Made by a program: the position numbers and the translations under genes
Shown: positions 34,991 through 43,822 of the stretch, one piece after another
Layout: each line of letters starts with the position of its first letter
How positions within the stretch are numbered: the first letter of the stretch is position 1
Notes under the pieces: generated by a model
The model's database searches: none
The model's input: only the letters and a program-made list of their open reading frames with translations
What the model was told of the DNA's origin: nothing
Origin: Nitrospira_D sp035465795
Lineage (GTDB): Bacteria > Nitrospirota > Nitrospiria > Nitrospirales > Nitrospiraceae
Length of the DNA: 64,000 bases
Assembly (NCBI RefSeq): GCF_049546785.1
Contig: NZ_JBMWAN010000001.1
Location: 496,001-560,000, forward strand
Direction of reading: 5' to 3'

Positions 34991-36634
34991 TTACGAAGAC
35001 TGTTTATGCCTCCGGCAGCGACGGATCAGGTTGTTCGTCGAGCTATCATGGGTGAGCGTGGGTTCCGCCTCGCTCTCGAGTTCCGGGACAATACGCTGGG
35101 CCAACACTTTGCCCAGTTCAACGCCCCACTGGTCGAATGAATCGATGTCCCAGATCACCCCCTGCGTAAACACCGCGTGCTCGTAGAGGGCCACCAGCCT
35201 GCCGAGCGTCTCGGGCGTGAGGCACTCCGCGAGAATGGTGTTCGACGGCCGGTTGCCCTCGAACACCCGGTGGGGGACCAGCCAATCCGGTGTCCCCTCC
35301 CGCCTGACCTCCTCCGCAGTCTTGCCGAAGGCGAGCGCCTCGGTCTGGGCAAATACATTGGCCAACAGCAGGTCATGGTGGCGGCCGAGCGGATTGAGCG
35401 ACTCATGAAACGCAATAAAATCAGACGGGATGAGCCTGGTGCCTTGATGGATCAACTGATAGAAGGAATGTTGGCCGTTGGTGCCGGGCTCGCCCCAGTA
35501 GATCGGGCCGGTCTGGTAGGTCACCTCAACTCCGTCACGCGTCACCCGCTTTCCGTTGCTCTCCATCGTCAACTGCTGGAGGTAGGCCGGAAATCGCTTC
35601 AAATACTGCTCATACGGAAGAACCGCGACGGTCTGCGCCCCGAGGAAGTTGTTGTTCCAGACGGCCAACAGCCCCATGAGAACCGGCAGGTTCCGTCCAA
35701 ACGGCGCGGTGCGGAAGTGCTCGTCCATCTGGTGAAAGCCGGCGAGCATGGCACGGAACTGCTCCGGTCCGATGGCCAGCATCGTGGAAAGGCCGATCGC
35801 CGATTCCATGGAATAACGCCCGCCGACCCAGTCCCAGAACCCGAACATATTGGCGGGGTCGATGCCGAACTTCGCCACCTCCGCCGCGTTCGTCGAAACC
35901 GCGACGAAGTGCCTGGCGACCGATGCGGCGGCGCCGCCGAGACCGGCGAGGGACCAGGCTCGCGCGCTCTGCGCGTTCGTCATCGTCTCCATGGTCGTGA
36001 AGGTCTTCGATGAGACAATGAAGAGCGTTTCTGCCGGATCGAGATCGCGGACCGCCTCCGCGAAGTCGGTCCCGTCGATGTTGGACACGAACCGGAAGGT
36101 GAGGGCCCGGTCGCTATAATGTTTGAGCGCCTCATAGGCCATCACCGGTCCCAGGTCGGATCCGCCGATGCCGATGTTCACAATATTACGAATGCGTTTG
36201 CCCGTGTGACCTTTCCACGTTCCGTTCCTGATGCGGTCGGCACAGTTCGTCATCTTGTCGAGAACATCGTGGACTTGGGGCACGACATTCTCGCCGCCGA
36301 CGACAAGCGTCGCCCCTCGCGGCGCGCGCAGAGCCACATGCAAGACGGCACGGTTTTCCGTCAGATTGATTTTCTCGCCGCGGAACAGGGCGTCGATCCG
36401 CTCGCGCAGGCAGGATTCCTCCGCCAGTTGCAGGAGAAGCGTGAGGGTGTCGGCGGTGACGCGATGCTTCGAGTAATCCAGGTAGAGCCCCGCCGCCTCG
36501 ACCGTCATGCGCTCGCCGCGCGCCGGATCATCCGCAAAGAGCTTGCGCAGATGCAGGTCGCGGATCGTCCGATGGTGGGCGGTCAGGGCCTTCCAAGCCC
36601 GACGTTCCGTAAGCGGCGCGACAGGTGCGGTCAT
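34991..36634 (-). CDS. pgi: glucose-6-phosphate isomerase
   Basis: A full-length 547-residue protein with phosphoglucose isomerase signatures: VNIGIGGSDLGPVMAYEAL, FIVSSKTFTTMETMTNA, the catalytic Glu in FDQWGVELGKVLAQ and Lys/His in the C-terminal helix region. It interconverts glucose-6-phosphate and fructose-6-phosphate. Ribosome site AAAGGAG precedes the ATG. First gene of the pgi-gnd-pgl-tkt group; 350 bases without a gene lie before it. Confidence 0.96.
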   Translation of the reverse strand: MTAPVAPLTERRAWKALTAHHRTIRDLHLRKLFADDPARGERMTVEAAGLYLDYSKHRVTADTLTLLLQLAEESCLRERIDALFRGEKINLTENRAVLHVALRAPRGATLVVGGENVVPQVHDVLDKMTNCADRIRNGTWKGHTGKRIRNIVNIGIGGSDLGPVMAYEALKHYSDRALTFRFVSNIDGTDFAEAVRDLDPAETLFIVSSKTFTTMETMTNAQSARAWSLAGLGGAAASVARHFVAVSTNAAEVAKFGIDPANMFGFWDWVGGRYSMESAIGLSTMLAIGPEQFRAMLAGFHQMDEHFRTAPFGRNLPVLMGLLAVWNNNFLGAQTVAVLPYEQYLKRFPAYLQQLTMESNGKRVTRDGVEVTYQTGPIYWGEPGTNGQHSFYQLIHQGTRLIPSDFIAFHESLNPLGRHHDLLLANVFAQTEALAFGKTAEEVRREGTPDWLVPHRVFEGNRPSNTILAECLTPETLGRLVALYEHAVFTQGVIWDIDSFDQWGVELGKVLAQRIVPELESEAEPTLTHDSSTNNLIRRCRRHKQSS

Positions 36635-36985
36635 GCACGGACTCCTTTCGCTTCCTTACCAGCCTTGGTCAAAACTCCTCGCAGTCGTCGCCGTCTTCCG
36701 CCATGGCGACCTCAGCCTCGTGTGCCTGACGAGAGCGATCACGACATCCCCGGACACCGTCCTGACCGTAAACGGCGCGGCAAGGGTGTTGATGTATAAC
36801 ATGTCGGCAGCCTGAGGGTCATTGATCCCTGTGCATCACCCGGCAGGCGGCGATGGCGGTTCTCCTGACTGGCCCGGCCCCCTGGATGAACTCGATTAAC
36901 TATCTGTCAACCTGATGTTGGCTCTTACCTCCGAGCGTCACATCCATTTTTCTCTCTTCAGCAGCATCCCGGGTCTTCCACTATT
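36635..36985. other. 351-base gap upstream of pgi
   Basis: No gene, clear promoter or hairpin recognised. It should hold the promoter of the pgi group, and also the end of the unit coming from 38683. Confidence 0.4.
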
Positions 36986-38683
36986 TCAATGTTCCCAGAA
37001 GGTCGTTACGTGAGCGCGCGACAGCATGCCTCCGGCGAGGGTTCTGGCCTTGAACCCTTTCTGCAACAGCATCCGCGTCGCAATATAGGCGCGCTGGCCG
37101 GAGCGGCAGATGACGAGAATCTCCCGATCACGGGGCAGCTCGCCGAGACGCGCCCGGAGTTGACCAATCGGGATATTGACCGCGCCCGGTGCATTCTCCA
37201 CGGCCAGCTCCACCGGCTCGCGCACGTCGAGGAGGAATCCCTTTCCGGCGTCGTCCCAGTGGCTGATCGGCATATCGCCGCGCAAGACGTCCGCCGCGAC
37301 CATTCCCGCGAAGTTGACCGGATCCTTCGCGCTGCCGAACTGGGGCGCGTAACACAGCTCGGCTTCCTCTAAGTCATAGATCGTCGCGCCCATCTGGATC
37401 GCCACCGCAAGCGCACTGATCCGTTTGTCCACGTTATCCAAACCAAGCGCCTGCGCACCGAGAAGACGTCCGTCCGACTTCCGGAACAACACCTTCATCG
37501 CGATCGGCCTGGCACCCGGATAGTAGCCTGCGTGTGAGTTCGGATAGAGATAGATCTTCTCGTAGTCCTTGTCGCCGATCCGGTTGAGCGTCTTTTCACT
37601 GGCACCGGTCCAGGCGGCCGCTGCGCCGAAGAGTCCGATGATTGAGGTGCCCTGGCTGCCCCGAAAACGGGAGTCGCGCCCGGCGATCACGTCGGCCGCG
37701 ATGCGGCCCTGGCGGTTCGCCGGGCCGGCGAGCGCGATGAGGCTCCACTCGCCGGTCACGAAGTCCTTGACTTCAATGGCATCGCCGACGGCGAAGATAT
37801 CCGGATTGCTCGTGCGCATCTGGTCGTCGACGCGGATCCCCCCACGTTCGCCGATTGTGAGGCCGGCCGTCTTTGCCAGCGCGGTCTCCGGACGCACGCC
37901 GAGCGCAAGGATCACGATGTCTGCCGGATGCGTCTTGCCGGATTTCGTGAGCACTTCGAGCGAGCCGCTTGCGGTCTGCTTGAATCCGGCCACGCCATCG
38001 TTGAGTGCCAGGTGGATCCCCTGCTTCTCGACGTAGCCCTCCACAATGCGCGCCATTTCCTGATCGAGCGGCGCCAGGACCTGATCGAGCATCTCAACGA
38101 GCGTGACATCGAACCCGCGATGAACCAGGTTCTCGGCCGTCTCGAGACCGATGAATCCGCCCCCGATGACGACTGCACGGGTCTTGGGTCTCACCGTCTG
38201 GAAACCCGAGTAGCTGTGCATCCCGGAGAGGAACAAGGAACCCTTTTCGATCCACTCGCGGATCGCCCTCGCGTCGGGCACGGTCCTCACCTGGAAGATT
38301 CCGGGGAGGTCGATGCCGGACAGGGGCGGACGGACCGACGGGGCTCCCGGGGACAGCACGAGCTTGTCATAGGACTCGGTCGTCACATTACCGGTTGCGA
38401 CATTGCACAGGTCCACAGTCTTTTTGTCCGGCGAGATCTTGATCGCCTCGCAATTCACCCGGCAATCGACGTTGAACTGCTCGCGGAAGGTCCTTTCGCT
38501 CGCGACGAGCAGGCTCGCTTCATTTGGAATCACCCCTCCGACATGGTATGGCAGTCCACAGTTCGCGTACGAGACATACGGGCCTCGCTCTACCATGATA
38601 ATTTCCGCCGTTTCGTCCAACCGGCGGAGCCGCGCCGCACAAGAGGCCCCGCCTGCCACTCCCCCAACAATGATAACTTTCAT
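36986..38683 (-). CDS. CoA-disulfide reductase-like flavoprotein fused to a rhodanese domain
   Basis: A 565-residue fusion. Residues 1-450 are a pyridine-nucleotide disulfide oxidoreductase of the CoADR/NADH-oxidase group: FAD site VIIVGGVAGGASCAARLRRL, the single redox Cys42 in SYANCGLPYHVGG, a second nucleotide site AVVIGGGFIGLETAENL, and NPDIFAVGDAIE. Residues about 465-565 are a rhodanese domain with active-site loop CRSGQR (Cys526). Such CoADR-Rhd proteins reduce CoA-persulfides or polysulfide, or detoxify sulfur, using NAD(P)H. It is the second rhodanese-containing gene in the window. Confidence 0.9.
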   Translation of the reverse strand: MKVIIVGGVAGGASCAARLRRLDETAEIIMVERGPYVSYANCGLPYHVGGVIPNEASLLVASERTFREQFNVDCRVNCEAIKISPDKKTVDLCNVATGNVTTESYDKLVLSPGAPSVRPPLSGIDLPGIFQVRTVPDARAIREWIEKGSLFLSGMHSYSGFQTVRPKTRAVVIGGGFIGLETAENLVHRGFDVTLVEMLDQVLAPLDQEMARIVEGYVEKQGIHLALNDGVAGFKQTASGSLEVLTKSGKTHPADIVILALGVRPETALAKTAGLTIGERGGIRVDDQMRTSNPDIFAVGDAIEVKDFVTGEWSLIALAGPANRQGRIAADVIAGRDSRFRGSQGTSIIGLFGAAAAWTGASEKTLNRIGDKDYEKIYLYPNSHAGYYPGARPIAMKVLFRKSDGRLLGAQALGLDNVDKRISALAVAIQMGATIYDLEEAELCYAPQFGSAKDPVNFAGMVAADVLRGDMPISHWDDAGKGFLLDVREPVELAVENAPGAVNIPIGQLRARLGELPRDREILVICRSGQRAYIATRMLLQKGFKARTLAGGMLSRAHVTTFWEH

Positions 38684-38743
38684 GCCTTTCCCTCCACTGT
38701 TGCCTGATGAATGACCAATGCCCCATCCGGCTATACTTCGCTT

Positions 38744-40522
38744 TCATGGAGAACCGGCCGGTGGATAATCCAACGATCCCTTCAGTTCAGTAATTTTGTC
38801 GGGCGGAAAGTTCGGCAGGTACAACGACCGCTGTTCTCGCCATTCCCTGACGTGGGCCTCGGCCTTCCGCGCGCGCTCTTCATCCAGCGGCCGACCCGGC
38901 ACCTCATATTGGATCTGTGACGGTACGGCCAGTTCTGTGCCGGCCTGCGCGATGATGTCCATAATTCGAAGGTTGAGATCCTCCGCCACCGCAAGCGACT
39001 CGCTGTACTCCTTGACTCCCATGTAGGCAAAGACATCGACGTCCAGCGACATGTCGCCGAATGCGACGAACCTCACCCAGAGCCCTTCGGGGAGCACCTT
39101 GGGATGGGCATACAGCATCGTCCGGACCTGGACCAACACGTAGCGGATCTGATCCGGTGTCGTCTCCATTCTCAGCTTGAGGCGGGGATGGTACCAAAAC
39201 CGGTCGCGCCGCGAGAGATTGTCCAAGTGCATATGCGCGAATTCGGCATTCGGCACGCTGATGACACTGCGATCCAGGGTCCGGATTAGGGTGGCCCGCA
39301 GCCCGATCTCCTCCACCGTGCCCACGCTATTCCCGAACCGGCAAAAGTCGCCGACCCTGACAGGGTGAGAGGTATAGAGGGTGATGGCCCCGAACAGGTT
39401 TTCCAGCGTTTTCTGGGAAGCCAGCGCGACCGCCACGCCGCTGATGCTGAGGCCCGCGAGAAGCGTGGTGATCTGATATCCGAGGTTTTCGAGCCACAAC
39501 AGGATGGCGCCGATGATGAGGAGGACCTTCATCAACCTGGTGATGGGTCTCAGAAGCACGCTTGAACCGGTCAAGCCGGAGGACTCCAGCCGTCCGGCGA
39601 TCCGCTGGGAGGCGAGATCCAGACATCGCAGGCCCATCCAGGCCACGGCCACGACCAGCAGCGTCCGGCCCTGGCTGACCGCCTCGACCACGACCGAGGT
39701 CCGAATCGCCTGCATCAGCAAACGGGTCAGCAGAACCCACAACAACATTCGGATGGGGCCCGTAAAAAATCGTTCGACCTCAGGCGCCAGATCGCTCTTG
39801 TACCGGCGCAGAAGCCGCATGATACCGGCCGTGAGCAGCATCGCCACCGGAAAGGCGGCCGCGGCAATGAGGATGAACTCCACCCACAACACGACCTCGA
39901 TCCCCATGATCCGGTAGTCGAACAACCAGGGCGGCAGAAGCGTTTCCAAACGGCCGTATCCAAACTCCTCATAGAGCTGCGGGATCTCGGCGACCGTTGA
40001 ACCGGCGAACTTCCAGATGGACACGCCGTCTTCACGCGGGACCCGTTGCACCACGATGTCATAGCTTTTCGTCCGGCCGGTAATGCGTCCGATCCGGTCT
40101 CGCTCACCCGCCAGTCGGTCGTTCAGGTCTCCTTCCGGACTTGCGCTGAGCGTGTCCACATCCACCCAGAGTTCTCGTCCCAACACAATCCTCAATTGCC
40201 GCGCCAATTCAGGGCCGCGCGCTCCCACCCCCGCCGAAAGGTCCAGGTACTGAGCCCCTCGCTCGTAGTCCCGTTCACGCGTGGCCTGGAGAAATCCGAG
40301 GACGCTCGTCCTCGGGGTGCCCCGATTGAATTCGTCTTCGGGCACGCCCGCGATCGTTTCAGGCGTGATGATCTGCGCCCTCGTCTCCAACGCCTTCTTC
40401 ATCGTCGGCCCGGCAACAGGCGTATCCGCCGCAACGACCACTGACCATCCGCTGACTCCGACGAGGACCAGCAGGAGGCCTGCCACAAGGCTTCGCTTGA
40501 TCACTGCGGTAGCTGTAATCAT
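38744..40522 (-). CDS. large MscS-family mechanosensitive channel
   Basis: A 592-residue exported membrane protein: signal peptide (GLLLVLVGVSGWSVVVA), a soluble periplasmic domain to about residue 195, several transmembrane helices, then the MscS pore helix and beta-domain: LLAGLSISGVAVALASQKTLENLF (pore-lining Ala/Gly pattern), ITLYTSHPVRVGDF and GTVEEIGLRATLIRTLD-RSVISVPNAEF. It opens on membrane tension to release solutes. ATG at 40522 follows GGGAAGGGAG; an upstream GTG is possible. It lies directly downstream of a duplicated sigma-54 control region (40804, 40946). Confidence 0.87.
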   Translation of the reverse strand: MITATAVIKRSLVAGLLLVLVGVSGWSVVVAADTPVAGPTMKKALETRAQIITPETIAGVPEDEFNRGTPRTSVLGFLQATRERDYERGAQYLDLSAGVGARGPELARQLRIVLGRELWVDVDTLSASPEGDLNDRLAGERDRIGRITGRTKSYDIVVQRVPREDGVSIWKFAGSTVAEIPQLYEEFGYGRLETLLPPWLFDYRIMGIEVVLWVEFILIAAAAFPVAMLLTAGIMRLLRRYKSDLAPEVERFFTGPIRMLLWVLLTRLLMQAIRTSVVVEAVSQGRTLLVVAVAWMGLRCLDLASQRIAGRLESSGLTGSSVLLRPITRLMKVLLIIGAILLWLENLGYQITTLLAGLSISGVAVALASQKTLENLFGAITLYTSHPVRVGDFCRFGNSVGTVEEIGLRATLIRTLDRSVISVPNAEFAHMHLDNLSRRDRFWYHPRLKLRMETTPDQIRYVLVQVRTMLYAHPKVLPEGLWVRFVAFGDMSLDVDVFAYMGVKEYSESLAVAEDLNLRIMDIIAQAGTELAVPSQIQYEVPGRPLDEERARKAEAHVREWREQRSLYLPNFPPDKITELKGSLDYPPAGSP

Positions 40523-40707
40523 TGGAAATATCTCCCTTCCCAACGGCACAGACTCGAACGGCTAGACGGCCCACCCTTCGCCCCACCGGTTCGCGCTGAA
40601 CCTCGCGCAATCTGAACGCTCGTAGTTGGTGCGGCCGATGGATGGAAACACAGAAATATGACCGGCAAAGACTTGATGAATGGGAGCTTTGATAATACCT
40701 GCGTCAT
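40519..40707 (-). pseudogene. relic: duplicated start of a SYLF gene (MTQVLSK...)
   Basis: The minus-strand frame begins MTQVLSKLPFIKSLPVIFLC, sharing its first seven residues and the surrounding bases (GATAATACCTGCGTCATG on the plus strand) with the SYLF gene at 18435. No SYLF domain follows; the frame runs 63 codons into the MscS start. The upstream control region is duplicated too. The likely history is duplication of a SYLF gene with its promoter and loss of the body. Confidence 0.5.
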
Positions 40708-40803
40708 GAATCCTTCCTGGGGACGGAACAATCGTCCATCACCTGATCCCGCCCCCCCTGAGCAGCAGACGATCTGCGCCTGCACGCCTCCACTGGAGAC
40801 TCA

Positions 40804-40820
40804 ATGCAGGTTAAGTACCA
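40804..40820 (-). promoter_or_regulatory. sigma-54 (-24/-12) promoter, copy of 18531-18547
   Basis: Minus strand TGGTACTTAACCTGCAT, one base different from the element at 18531. Its only intact downstream gene is the MscS channel at 40522, about 280 bases away. Confidence 0.65.
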
Positions 40821-40945
40821 CCTTGGGACATCAGGACAGGAGAAGTTACTGTCAAAGTATCGTGAGGTTACGCAGATGGTGAGGACAAGCTGAGGAGAGA
40901 ACCAGAGAGGGCTGTAGCTCGATAGGACAGGTCGCTAAGAGCGAC

Positions 40946-40962
40946 TGTTGCAAAATGCGACA
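40946..40962. promoter_or_regulatory. palindromic activator site TGTTGC-AAAAT-GCGACA
   Basis: Same palindrome and flank (GAGCGAC) as 18674-18690, about 125 bases upstream of the sigma-54 promoter at 40804. Confidence 0.6.
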
Positions 40963-41029
40963 GTGACGCGCGCCTCGGAGATCACACAGCACAACGTCAG
41001 GTGAGGCTGGTCAGACCGGCATGACGCTA

Positions 41030-41818
41030 TTACTTTTTGGCCCCCTCCCCGTTGTTGCCATTCTTCTGCTCTGCCGGAGCGGACGAACCAATCAGTTGGT
41101 TAAGGGTCTCATCCAGAGGGGTATATCTTGAGGATGTCCGCCGGTTGAGAAAGTCCGCCACGAGGCTGCCCAACGTCACCCGTGTGGCATCCTCGAGAAA
41201 CACCGGGTCTTGTGAGACCCCTTCGTTCGCCAGGATCGTTTCGGCTGTAGAGAACCAGATCAATTCGCCGGTCTCGGCCTCCCATAACTGCAGCGAGAGC
41301 CGTATCACGCTTGAACGAGTCTCCACGACTCGGAGCTCAACTCCCGGGACTTTCCACCGCTCCGTCATGGTCTGGGTGAACGATGCCAGGCGAGGCTGAA
41401 AGAGGTAGCGTACCCCGAGCGCGGCCCCGATCTTCCTGAGTGATTCGCGATCCAGGAGATGTGTGTCCTCAGCATCCCTCCGCATCCTGGCATATTCCGT
41501 CCCCAGTCCTTGCCGATTGATGGCCGTGAGGGCTGCTTGCTCGCCCACCACATTCCAGTTCGGGATCAGTTTCCTGAGAACTTGAGCCAGATTGTGCGAG
41601 AAGCCCACCTCTGTCCCACGGAGGGCAGGCATCGAGAGCGCCGGCAAAATCGCCACCGGCTTCTCCTCGACGGACAGCCGATCAAATGACGGAGCGACCG
41701 GCGTAGAATTCGTGCGAACCTGCCAGTTGTAGATCGACGTGGTACAGCCCGTCATCCACAGGCACAGCAGCACGAGGCTCGCGCCGGTTATTGATTTCCC
41801 ACACCGGAACCGTTTCAT
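41030..41818 (-). CDS. lipoprotein of unknown function
   Basis: A 262-residue lipoprotein (lipobox WMTGC at about residue 25) beginning at an ATG behind GGAG. It contains GVRYLFQPRLASFTQTM and LSLQLWEAETGELIWFSTAE, the pattern of many envelope lipoproteins that resemble the Curli/Tol-associated or LPP20-like beta-domain, but no family can be named with confidence. Located upstream of the sigma-54 region at 40804-40962. Confidence 0.7.
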   Translation of the reverse strand: MKRFRCGKSITGASLVLLCLWMTGCTTSIYNWQVRTNSTPVAPSFDRLSVEEKPVAILPALSMPALRGTEVGFSHNLAQVLRKLIPNWNVVGEQAALTAINRQGLGTEYARMRRDAEDTHLLDRESLRKIGAALGVRYLFQPRLASFTQTMTERWKVPGVELRVVETRSSVIRLSLQLWEAETGELIWFSTAETILANEGVSQDPVFLEDATRVTLGSLVADFLNRRTSSRYTPLDETLNQLIGSSAPAEQKNGNNGEGAKK

Positions 41819-41910
41819 CTTGAGTACTCCGTCATGAGGTGCCTGCATTCCATGAAGACCGTATCACGGGCTCGCCGCCGTCAGCACGATCGTCCCGCCA
41901 CCCGTCTTCG

Positions 41911-42477
41911 TTATGGATTCACCCGTTTCGGCGGGTATTCTGCAAAGGCTTTGGCAATCCCCTCGGCGGCCATTTGCAGGTTTTTCTCTTTCGAATCCGC
42001 CAAGGTGCCCACGATATTGCCCCGCCAGACCAACTCATTCTTCACCGGCGTCACGAGGTCGATGATGAGCGTGCCTTCAGTATATTCGTAGGTGGTGACT
42101 CCGCTGTACCCGGCCCCATACCCATAGGGACCTCTCCGCCCATACATTCCGACAGCGGGCCCCGTACTCTCGACCCGTTGCTTTTCTTTCATGCCGATCC
42201 AATAATGCACGAGGAGATCCGGTTTGTCGTCCACACCGACCTGCTGAAGCCCCTTGCCGGCAAGTTGCTCCCCCACCATCTGTTCAAGACGTTTACGGAT
42301 AAGGGAGTTGTCCAACACGCCGCCCTGGTTCAAATCGGTCATGCCGGAAAATGCGTAGGTCCGGAAGGTCGTAAAGTCCGCTGCCGGATCGAAGTCCGTA
42401 CGCACCGTCGGCCCCCCACATCCCCAGGCCAGGATGAGAAATGCCAGCACCAGCGGCAGACCACGCCGCCCCCTCAT
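41911..42477 (-). CDS. DUF4136 lipoprotein
   Basis: A 188-residue lipoprotein (signal PLVLAFLILAWGC) with the DUF4136 pattern: VRTDFDPAADFTTFRTYAF at the start of the mature part, LIRKRLEQMVGEQLAGKGL, DDKPDLLVHYWIGMKEKQ, a Gly/Tyr-rich linker (GRRGPYGYGAGYSG) and EGTLIIDLVTPVKNELVWRG. DUF4136 proteins are widespread envelope lipoproteins of unknown function. Starts at 42477 or 42483; AAGAGG lies just before both. Confidence 0.8.
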   Translation of the reverse strand: MRGRRGLPLVLAFLILAWGCGGPTVRTDFDPAADFTTFRTYAFSGMTDLNQGGVLDNSLIRKRLEQMVGEQLAGKGLQQVGVDDKPDLLVHYWIGMKEKQRVESTGPAVGMYGRRGPYGYGAGYSGVTTYEYTEGTLIIDLVTPVKNELVWRGNIVGTLADSKEKNLQMAAEGIAKAFAEYPPKRVNP

Positions 42478-42629
42478 AGACATACCTCTTGCGAACACGG
42501 AACCTCACGCACGAAGCCGAATGATGTGTCGCCTCGCTCCCCTGAAAAGACGGATACCGTGTCCGAAGCCCTTAGCAGGCTTCTCATTCACAGGACGTCC
42601 GGACGCAGGCCTGACTCCTTCTCCGACTG

Positions 42630-43100
42630 TTATCCGACTTGATACCCGCGTCCTTCCATGCAGACCCCGAGCGCACGCTGGTAGGCCTGTACATCCGTCT
42701 GCTGCTTCTGGGCGGTTTGTTGTTGGGCCTGCTGTTGTTGCTTCTGATGGCCGCGCCGCTTCATCGCTCCGGCCCCGCCGCCGACCGCCGCCCCGACGGC
42801 CGCCCCCTTCCCTGCATCGCCGGCAACCGCGCCCCCGATCGCGCCAAGGGCGGCGCCTTTCGCCGCGCCGTGCACCACTTCGCCTCCTCCGGATTGTGCC
42901 GTCGCCGGGGCCGGCTGTGCCGGTTTCATCGGGTCCACGCCCGTTTGCTCCACCGCCCAGAGGTGACATTCATACTGGTCCTTCTGCTGCTGATCCTTGC
43001 TCTGCCCCTTCTTGGGATACACGAACATGTCAGCCTCCACGGAACCAACGCTGACTACAGTGAAGGCGGCCAACAGGCCGACCGTCAGAATCTGCTTCAT
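42630..43100 (-). CDS. exported glycine-zipper protein
   Basis: A 156-residue protein with a signal peptide (to about residue 23), a short YECHLWAVEQTG segment, then a Gly/Ala-rich glycine-zipper block (AAKGAALGAIGGAVAGDAG and AAVGAAVGGGAGA, about residues 79-112) and a Gln-rich stretch (HQKQQQQAQQQTAQKQQ) before a C-terminal RALGVCMEGRGYQVG. Glycine-zipper domains insert into or oligomerise at membranes. Good ribosome site GGAGGTGCGAC before the ATG. Two Cys residues, near 45 and 148, could form a disulfide. Confidence 0.75.
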   Translation of the reverse strand: MKQILTVGLLAAFTVVSVGSVEADMFVYPKKGQSKDQQQKDQYECHLWAVEQTGVDPMKPAQPAPATAQSGGGEVVHGAAKGAALGAIGGAVAGDAGKGAAVGAAVGGGAGAMKRRGHQKQQQQAQQQTAQKQQTDVQAYQRALGVCMEGRGYQVG

Positions 43101-43213
43101 GTCGCACCTCCAAATTGAGAATGCTCAAGACTCCTGTTCAATCGAACGTCATCGCGTGCCCTCGTCCCAGGAACACGAGCGCGTGCTGCTGACTGATACG
43201 ACTACCTCAGAAA

Positions 43214-43765
43214 CTACTTGGCTGTGTCAGGAATCTTGTAGTGTAACGCAGGCCAGATCGCCAACCCGGCGCCCTGCTGCTGCACGTCATCGACTCCTGC
43301 GTACATCGTGAGCTGGCGCGCCTGGATGCGCGAAATCATCTCGCCCTCTCCGGTAATACCGGCGAATTTCCCCGTCCCGCCGACGATGGTGAACGGCCCC
43401 CGGCATCCCTGCAGATCCCCTGAGCAGGTAAACCGCGCGAACACGCGATCCCCGTCCCGATCCGTGATGACACAACGCCCGTCTCCCGTCTTGGTTCCCT
43501 TTGCGAGGTTGCCGTCAATCGTGCCGGGGCACACGATGGAGGCCGCATCCAACGATCCCTTCCCGTCATCCACGAACATGACGCCGGCATAGACGGCGAC
43601 CATATACACCTGATCTTCGCCGACCGGAAATGCGTAGCCCTGGCCTTCCCAGGAAGCCGTCGCCTTAACGGTGCCCTCTTCCGCCTGTGCGACCCCCATC
43701 AGGGCGACCACCGACAATGCCGCAACCACCGCAACCGACCGCATCAAACGCTTGAATCGCTTCAT
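43214..43765 (-). CDS. exported protein of unknown function
   Basis: A 183-residue protein with a signal peptide (SVAVVAALSVVALMGVAQAEE) and a predicted all-beta mature part (GTVKATASWEGQGYAFPVGE, then VFARFTCSGDLQGC, then GPFTIVGGTGKFAGITGEGE). The last block, with GGTGKFAGITG, resembles the repeat found in allene-oxide-cyclase-like barrels; this is a resemblance only. Start at 43765 is picked from three consecutive ATGs by the GGAGG site. Located just downstream of the SYLF gene at 43823 and possibly co-transcribed. Confidence 0.7.
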   Translation of the reverse strand: MKRFKRLMRSVAVVAALSVVALMGVAQAEEGTVKATASWEGQGYAFPVGEDQVYMVAVYAGVMFVDDGKGSLDAASIVCPGTIDGNLAKGTKTGDGRCVITDRDGDRVFARFTCSGDLQGCRGPFTIVGGTGKFAGITGEGEMISRIQARQLTMYAGVDDVQQQGAGLAIWPALHYKIPDTAK

Positions 43766-43822
43766 CATCATCCTCCACTGTTTCCAGGGTTCATCCATCC
43801 CTACATAGAATTCACGGACTGC

